Shown piece by piece: positions 60,294-64,000 of a stretch of 64,000 nt of DNA. The notes beneath the pieces are model-generated. The model searched no databases. It was not told the DNA's origin and saw only the letters and a program-made list of their open reading frames with translations. The DNA comes from Lentzea nigeriaca (GTDB taxonomy: Bacteria > Actinomycetota > Actinomycetes > Mycobacteriales > Pseudonocardiaceae): NCBI RefSeq assembly GCF_016907955.1, contig NZ_JAFBCX010000006.1, positions 496,001 to 560,000 of the forward strand, read 5' to 3'. A program made the position numbers and the translations under genes. The number at the start of each line of letters is the position of its first letter. The stretch's first letter is position 1.

Positions 60294-61948
60294 TCAGCAA
60301 AGCGGAACGCGCACAGGTGCTGGCCGACGTGACGATCGGCGCGGGCAACGTGATCCACCGGTTGAAGGCCTACGGCCGGCCGTTGGACGAGGAGGTCCTG
60401 CGGACCGACGGCACGTGGCAGGCGCCCGACGGCAGCCACCCGGCGGCGCTGACGCTCGGCGACCTGCACGCCGCCGTCGAGGTCTACGCGTCGTGGTTCC
60501 ACGCCCAGGGGGTGAAACCACGTGACATCGTGGCCGTCCAGACCCGGTCCAGCACCGAGTTCGCGGTCAACTACCTGGCGCTGACGTCGCTGGGCGCGAT
60601 CCCGTCGTTCGTCAACGGCAACCTGCGCCCCGAGATCGCCCGCGAGTACATCCGCCGCCAGCGCGTGGTCGGCGCGGTGGCCGACGACGAGCACGCGAGG
60701 ACCCTGGCCGACGACGACCTGAAGCTCGGGTTCCTGGTCACCGCGGCGGACATCGCCGAGGCGGGGCCGCTGCCGGAGAACTACCCGTACCGGCACCACT
60801 CCACCGACCCGATCATCATCTCGCACTCGTCCGGCACGACGGGGATGCCGAAAGCCGTGCCGCACACCCACGAAACCCTGCTGTACGCCCAGCTGTACCG
60901 GCTGAAGCTCTCGGTCGGCGACGCGATGGGCAGGCTGCTCGTGGCGCTGCCCGGCTCGCACAACGCGGCGGTGTCGGTGATGCTGTTCGGCTTCCTGCTG
61001 CGCTCGCCGGTGTTGTTGCTGTCGAGTCAGCGCGGCACCGACGTGCTGGACGCGATCGAGGAGTTCCGGCCCACGACCGTCTTCGCGTTCGCCGGGACGT
61101 ACGGCGAGATCGTCGCCGAGGACCTGGCCGAGCGCGACCTGGAGAGCGTGGAAGCCTGGTACAACACCGGGGACGCGATCCACGAGGCGTACGTGCGCGA
61201 ACTGGTCACGCGGGGCAGCCACGTGACCGTGAACGAGGACTTCCAGCGCGTACGGGTACCCGGCTCGGTGTTCACCGACGGCCTCGGCTCGTCGGAGGCC
61301 GGCTACTCGATCTTCCACATCGGACACAGGGCGGGCAGTGCCACCTACGGCCGCTGTATCGGCAAGGCGATCGGCTTCGCCGAGGCCGCCGTGCTGTCCG
61401 AGGACGGTCAGCCGCTGCCCGCCGGGGTCGTCGGCAGGCTCGGGGTGCGCTCCCCCACGCTGACACCGGGCTACTGGAACGACTCGCTGACGTTCTACCA
61501 GCTGCGGCTCGGCGGCTACTGGCTGACCGGTGACCTGGCCGTTCGGGATGAGGAGGGCAACTTCTACCACCTCGACCGCGTGCCGGACGCGATCCGGACG
61601 AGTGAGGGCATCGTCTTCAGCACCTGTACCGAAGAGCTGCTGCTGGCCGAACTCCCCGAGCTGGCCGACTGCACGGTGGTCGGCGTGGCGCCGGAGGGTG
61701 TGCGTGCGGACTGGGAGGGCGACGGCGTGGCGGACGCGTACGCGCTCCTTCAAGTCGCCGACGGTGGCCCGGACGATGCCAAGTGGACGGAGCTGGTCAA
61801 CGATGCGTTGCGCGCCAAGGGTTTCCCACCCGTCACGCGAGCACTGCGGATGGACGCGGCCGACGTGATCAAGGGAGCGACCGGAAAGGTGCTCAAGCGG
61901 CTCATGCGCGAGCGGTTCTCCGAACAGCTCGCCGGAGGTCGCGGATGA
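60290..61948 (+). CDS. Second adenylate-forming enzyme
   Basis: 552 residues of the acyl-CoA synthetase/NRPS-adenylation superfamily. A3 is clear (ISHSSGTTGMPKAVPHTH, ~178), and A10 keeps the lysine (GATGKVLKRLMRE, ~535). The region of A8 is atypical: after LTGDLAVRDEEGNF, the usual GRxxDxIxxxGxxVxPxEVE reads DRVPDAIRTSEGIVFSTCTEE. It may activate a second carboxylic acid (for a second building block or for product release) or act with ACP2. It overlaps both neighbours in ATGA. Confidence 0.85.
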   Translation: MISKAERAQVLADVTIGAGNVIHRLKAYGRPLDEEVLRTDGTWQAPDGSHPAALTLGDLHAAVEVYASWFHAQGVKPRDIVAVQTRSSTEFAVNYLALTSLGAIPSFVNGNLRPEIAREYIRRQRVVGAVADDEHARTLADDDLKLGFLVTAADIAEAGPLPENYPYRHHSTDPIIISHSSGTTGMPKAVPHTHETLLYAQLYRLKLSVGDAMGRLLVALPGSHNAAVSVMLFGFLLRSPVLLLSSQRGTDVLDAIEEFRPTTVFAFAGTYGEIVAEDLAERDLESVEAWYNTGDAIHEAYVRELVTRGSHVTVNEDFQRVRVPGSVFTDGLGSSEAGYSIFHIGHRAGSATYGRCIGKAIGFAEAAVLSEDGQPLPAGVVGRLGVRSPTLTPGYWNDSLTFYQLRLGGYWLTGDLAVRDEEGNFYHLDRVPDAIRTSEGIVFSTCTEELLLAELPELADCTVVGVAPEGVRADWEGDGVADAYALLQVADGGPDDAKWTELVNDALRAKGFPPVTRALRMDAADVIKGATGKVLKRLMRERFSEQLAGGRG

Positions 61949-62472
61949 CCACGATCAACGACCCGGACACGACGACCCGCGCGGAGCTGATGGACGTCTA
62001 CCGCTCGTGGTGGCTGCATGACGCCCGCTGGTACCAGGGAGTGGTGAAGCGGTTCGGACCGGCCGTCGCGAACGAGATCAACGCGGAGGCGCTGCGGTTC
62101 GTGGCGACGAGTATCGGCCGGAAGGTCGCTCGCCAGTTCGGCGGAAACCCCGCGCGGGACATGGAGGAACTGCGGCAGCGCTACGAGATGTGCGCCGACA
62201 GGACGTTCCCGCGCGAGCTGCGGGACCTCCAGGCGGTGGTGCTCGACGACGACGTGATCGAGGTCGTCATGCGGCAGAACTTCGCGGTCACCATGGTCCG
62301 GATGGCGGGTTCGCTTGAGGGCTACGAGTGCCCGTGCACCGAGGTGCACGCCGGGTGGTCGGACGGGCTGGGCGTGCCGCTCGCGGAGAACTGCTCGACC
62401 GGATGCCTGCGCTTCGGCGACCCGGCGTGCCGAATGCTGATCCGTGTCAAGCCAGAAGGAGTCCAGTCGTGA
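61945..62472 (+). CDS. Cysteine-rich DUF6125/ATC-hydrolase-like protein
   Basis: 175 residues. The opening (MDVYRSWWLHDARWYQGVVKRFGPAVANEINAE in part) recalls the DUF6125 and L-2-aminothiazoline-4-carboxylate-hydrolase-like families. The C-terminal third holds five cysteines (YECPCTEVHAGW, ENCSTGCLRFGDPACRM) with a nearby histidine, a probable metal- or cluster-binding site. No reaction is established for this group. Its place in the middle of a biosynthetic operon, coupled by ATGA to the ligase and by GTGA to the next gene, implies a role in the pathway, for example in tailoring or heterocycle formation (inference). Confidence 0.65.
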   Translation: MTTINDPDTTTRAELMDVYRSWWLHDARWYQGVVKRFGPAVANEINAEALRFVATSIGRKVARQFGGNPARDMEELRQRYEMCADRTFPRELRDLQAVVLDDDVIEVVMRQNFAVTMVRMAGSLEGYECPCTEVHAGWSDGLGVPLAENCSTGCLRFGDPACRMLIRVKPEGVQS

Positions 62473-63380
62473 GAGTCGTCGTCGCCGGTGCCACCGGGCT
62501 CATCGGGACCGCGCTGCTCCCGTTGCTGCGGACCAGGGGGCACCACGTGACCGCGCTGGTGCGGGACGAGTCGAAAGCCGTGGCCGCCGACACCGCCGAC
62601 ACTGTTGTCGCGGACGCGCTGGACCCGGTGGCCGTACGCGGCGCGCTGCTCGCGTCCCGGCCGGACGTCGTGGTGCACCAGCTGACCGCGCTGCGGCAGA
62701 TGAGCGCGGAAGCGTTCGAGACCACGGCGCGGCTGCGTACCGAGGGCACCGCGAACCTGATCATGGCGGCCAGGGAGGCCGGGGCCGCGAAGCTGGTGGT
62801 GCAGAGCATTTCCTTCGCCACGGCCCCACTCGGCGACCCTGTCCTGTCCGAGGACGCGCCGCTGTACCTGAACGCGCCGGACGCGTCGTGGTCGAGGACC
62901 GTGCAGGCCGTGGCCGAGATGGAACGACTGGTGCTGGGCACACCCGACATCGCGGGCACGATCCTGCGCTACGGCACGCTGTTCGGCGCGCGGACCCAGT
63001 ACGACCCCGCCGGCCCGTTCGGTGCCGTGATCCGCAGGGGCCAGCTGCCGATCCCGGAGACCGCCGCGGGAGTCACCTCGTTCCTGCACGTGCGGGACGC
63101 CGCGCTGGCCGCTCTGTCCGCTGTGGACAGTGACGTCGCCGGCGTGTTCAACATCGCCGACGACGAACCGGCGGAGGGTGCGACGTGGCTGCCCGAGTAC
63201 GCGCGGCAGCTCGGCGGTCCACCACCGCGCCCGATTCCGTCCGACGTGGCCGAGAAGGTGTTGGGGTGGTTCGCGAACTACCAGCTCACCGCCATGCGCG
63301 GCGCGCGAACGGACCGGGCGCGCTCGGAACTGGGCTGGAAGCCGACGGTGTCCTGGCGCCACGGCCTGACCTCCGGATGA
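62469..63380 (+). CDS. NAD-dependent epimerase/dehydratase-like (extended SDR) protein
   Basis: 303 residues from a GTG in GTGA overlap. The Rossmann motif is GATGLIGTALL (residues 7-17), followed by HQLTALRQM and later YGTLFGARTQY, as in atypical extended SDRs. The usual catalytic YxxxK is not obvious: the corresponding region reads SISFATAPLG ... WSRTVQAVAEMERL, with no Tyr-x3-Lys. It may be an NAD(P)-dependent reductase or ketone-tailoring enzyme with altered catalysis, or a nonclassical member that binds substrate. The next gene overlaps it in ATGA. Confidence 0.8.
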   Translation: MRVVVAGATGLIGTALLPLLRTRGHHVTALVRDESKAVAADTADTVVADALDPVAVRGALLASRPDVVVHQLTALRQMSAEAFETTARLRTEGTANLIMAAREAGAAKLVVQSISFATAPLGDPVLSEDAPLYLNAPDASWSRTVQAVAEMERLVLGTPDIAGTILRYGTLFGARTQYDPAGPFGAVIRRGQLPIPETAAGVTSFLHVRDAALAALSAVDSDVAGVFNIADDEPAEGATWLPEYARQLGGPPPRPIPSDVAEKVLGWFANYQLTAMRGARTDRARSELGWKPTVSWRHGLTSG

Positions 63381-64000
63381 GCGCTCTGCGGATCTGCCTG
63401 GTCGGGGCCGGGCCGCGGGGAACCTCCGTGCTGGAACGGATCTGCGCCAACGCCGACGGCCGCGCGGTCGAGGTGCACGTCGTGGATCCGTTCCCGCCGG
63501 GACCGGGCGGGGTGTGGCGCACCGGGCAGTCCGGTCATCTGCTGATGAACACGGTCGCCTCACAGATCAGCCTGTTCACCGACGACAGCGTGCCGTGCGA
63601 GGGGCCCGTGGTGCCGGGACCCAGCCTGTACGAGTGGGCGCGGACGGCCGGCAGCGCGCTTGGTCCGGACGACTACCCGACCAGGGCGTTCTACGGCCAT
63701 TACCTGCGCTGGGTGTTCCACGGGCTGGTCACCACCGCGCCGGAGTCGATCACCGTCGTCGTGCACACCGGCACTGCTGTCGCCCTGGACGACGCTGGCG
63801 GGCAGCAAACCGTCACGCTGCTCGACGGCACCTGCCTGATCGGCATGGACGCGGTCGTGCTGGCACTCGGCCACGGTCCGCTCGCGCGCAGCCGCGAGCA
63901 GGACGAGCACCGCCGGTTCGCGTTGCGGCACAAGCTCTGCCACGTCGAGCCGGCCAACCCGGCCGATGTCGACCTGAGCCCGATCGCGCCGGGCATGGCA
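63377..64000 (+). CDS. FAD/NAD(P)-binding protein, 3' end beyond window
   Basis: The first 208 residues are visible; the gene runs off the right edge. It starts RICLVGAGPRGTSVLERI, the GxGPxG dinucleotide-binding motif of the FAD-NAD(P)-binding family (PF13454-like), then HVVDPFPPGPGGVWRTGQSGHLLMN and AVVLALGHGPL, both typical of that family. Members oxidise amino or phenolic groups or act as redox partners in natural-product clusters. Here it is the eleventh gene of the operon and may introduce oxygen into or oxidise the aryl product. Confidence 0.85.
   Translation, partial: MSALRICLVGAGPRGTSVLERICANADGRAVEVHVVDPFPPGPGGVWRTGQSGHLLMNTVASQISLFTDDSVPCEGPVVPGPSLYEWARTAGSALGPDDYPTRAFYGHYLRWVFHGLVTTAPESITVVVHTGTAVALDDAGGQQTVTLLDGTCLIGMDAVVLALGHGPLARSREQDEHRRFALRHKLCHVEPANPADVDLSPIAPGMA

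Overview
The window is high-GC actinomycete DNA. The gene families (HTH/NB-ARC/TPR regulator, LysR/EmrB pairs, very large secreted RHS protein, rifampin phosphotransferase, GriI/GriH-type aminohydroxybenzoate genes), the dense gene packing and the many 1-8 nt stop/start overlaps suggest a soil actinomycete, plausibly of the Pseudonocardiaceae. That placement is inference; no rRNA or tRNA gene was seen.

Layout. 0-7.5 kb: the end of a PucR-type regulator, a secreted crystallin-like protein, a rifampin phosphotransferase, a PAP2 phosphatase, an unrecognised protein and a Tat/lipoprotein DyP-type peroxidase coupled to the next gene. 7.5-26.6 kb: a secreted subtilisin with repeated beta modules, then a leftward polymorphic-toxin locus. 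Its 4108-residue RHS protein ends in a self-processing Hint domain and a deaminase-fold toxin tip, and is followed by two immunity-type genes and a fragment of a third. A secreted GH99-like protein is divergent from it. 26.6-31 kb: a TetR/SDR pair with a perfect palindromic operator, an L,D-transpeptidase and an island of small membrane or PH-like genes that looks less GC-rich. 31-39 kb: Spo0M-like, esterase and MprF-like envelope genes, a DUF418 membrane protein, and a divergent MFS exporter/ArsR-type regulator pair. 39-48 kb: a secreted small protein, a large NB-ARC/TPR regulator, a hydrolase remnant, and a nitrate-assimilation operon (nitrate reductase, small conserved protein, NirB, NirD) with a GlnR-like box just upstream. 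48-51 kb: a membrane protein and a two-component system.

51.3 kb to the right edge is the left part of a biosynthetic gene cluster. A leftward operon (flavodoxin-like reductase, EmrB-type exporter, LysR regulator) diverges from a rightward operon of eleven tightly packed genes. The first two make 3-amino-4-hydroxybenzoate by the GriI/GriH route. They are followed by an adenylating enzyme, two acyl carrier proteins, a complete ketosynthase, a short ketosynthase-like partner without the active-site cysteine, a second adenylating enzyme, a cysteine-rich DUF6125-like protein, an NAD-dependent epimerase-like protein and a truncated FAD/NAD(P)-binding protein. Together these would make an aryl starter, load it on a carrier protein and condense it with a second acid or extender. 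The product cannot be named from this window.

The two most interesting items are this aminohydroxybenzoate/type-II ketosynthase cluster and the RHS deaminase locus, whose giant toxin shares two repeated domain families with the neighbouring secreted protease.
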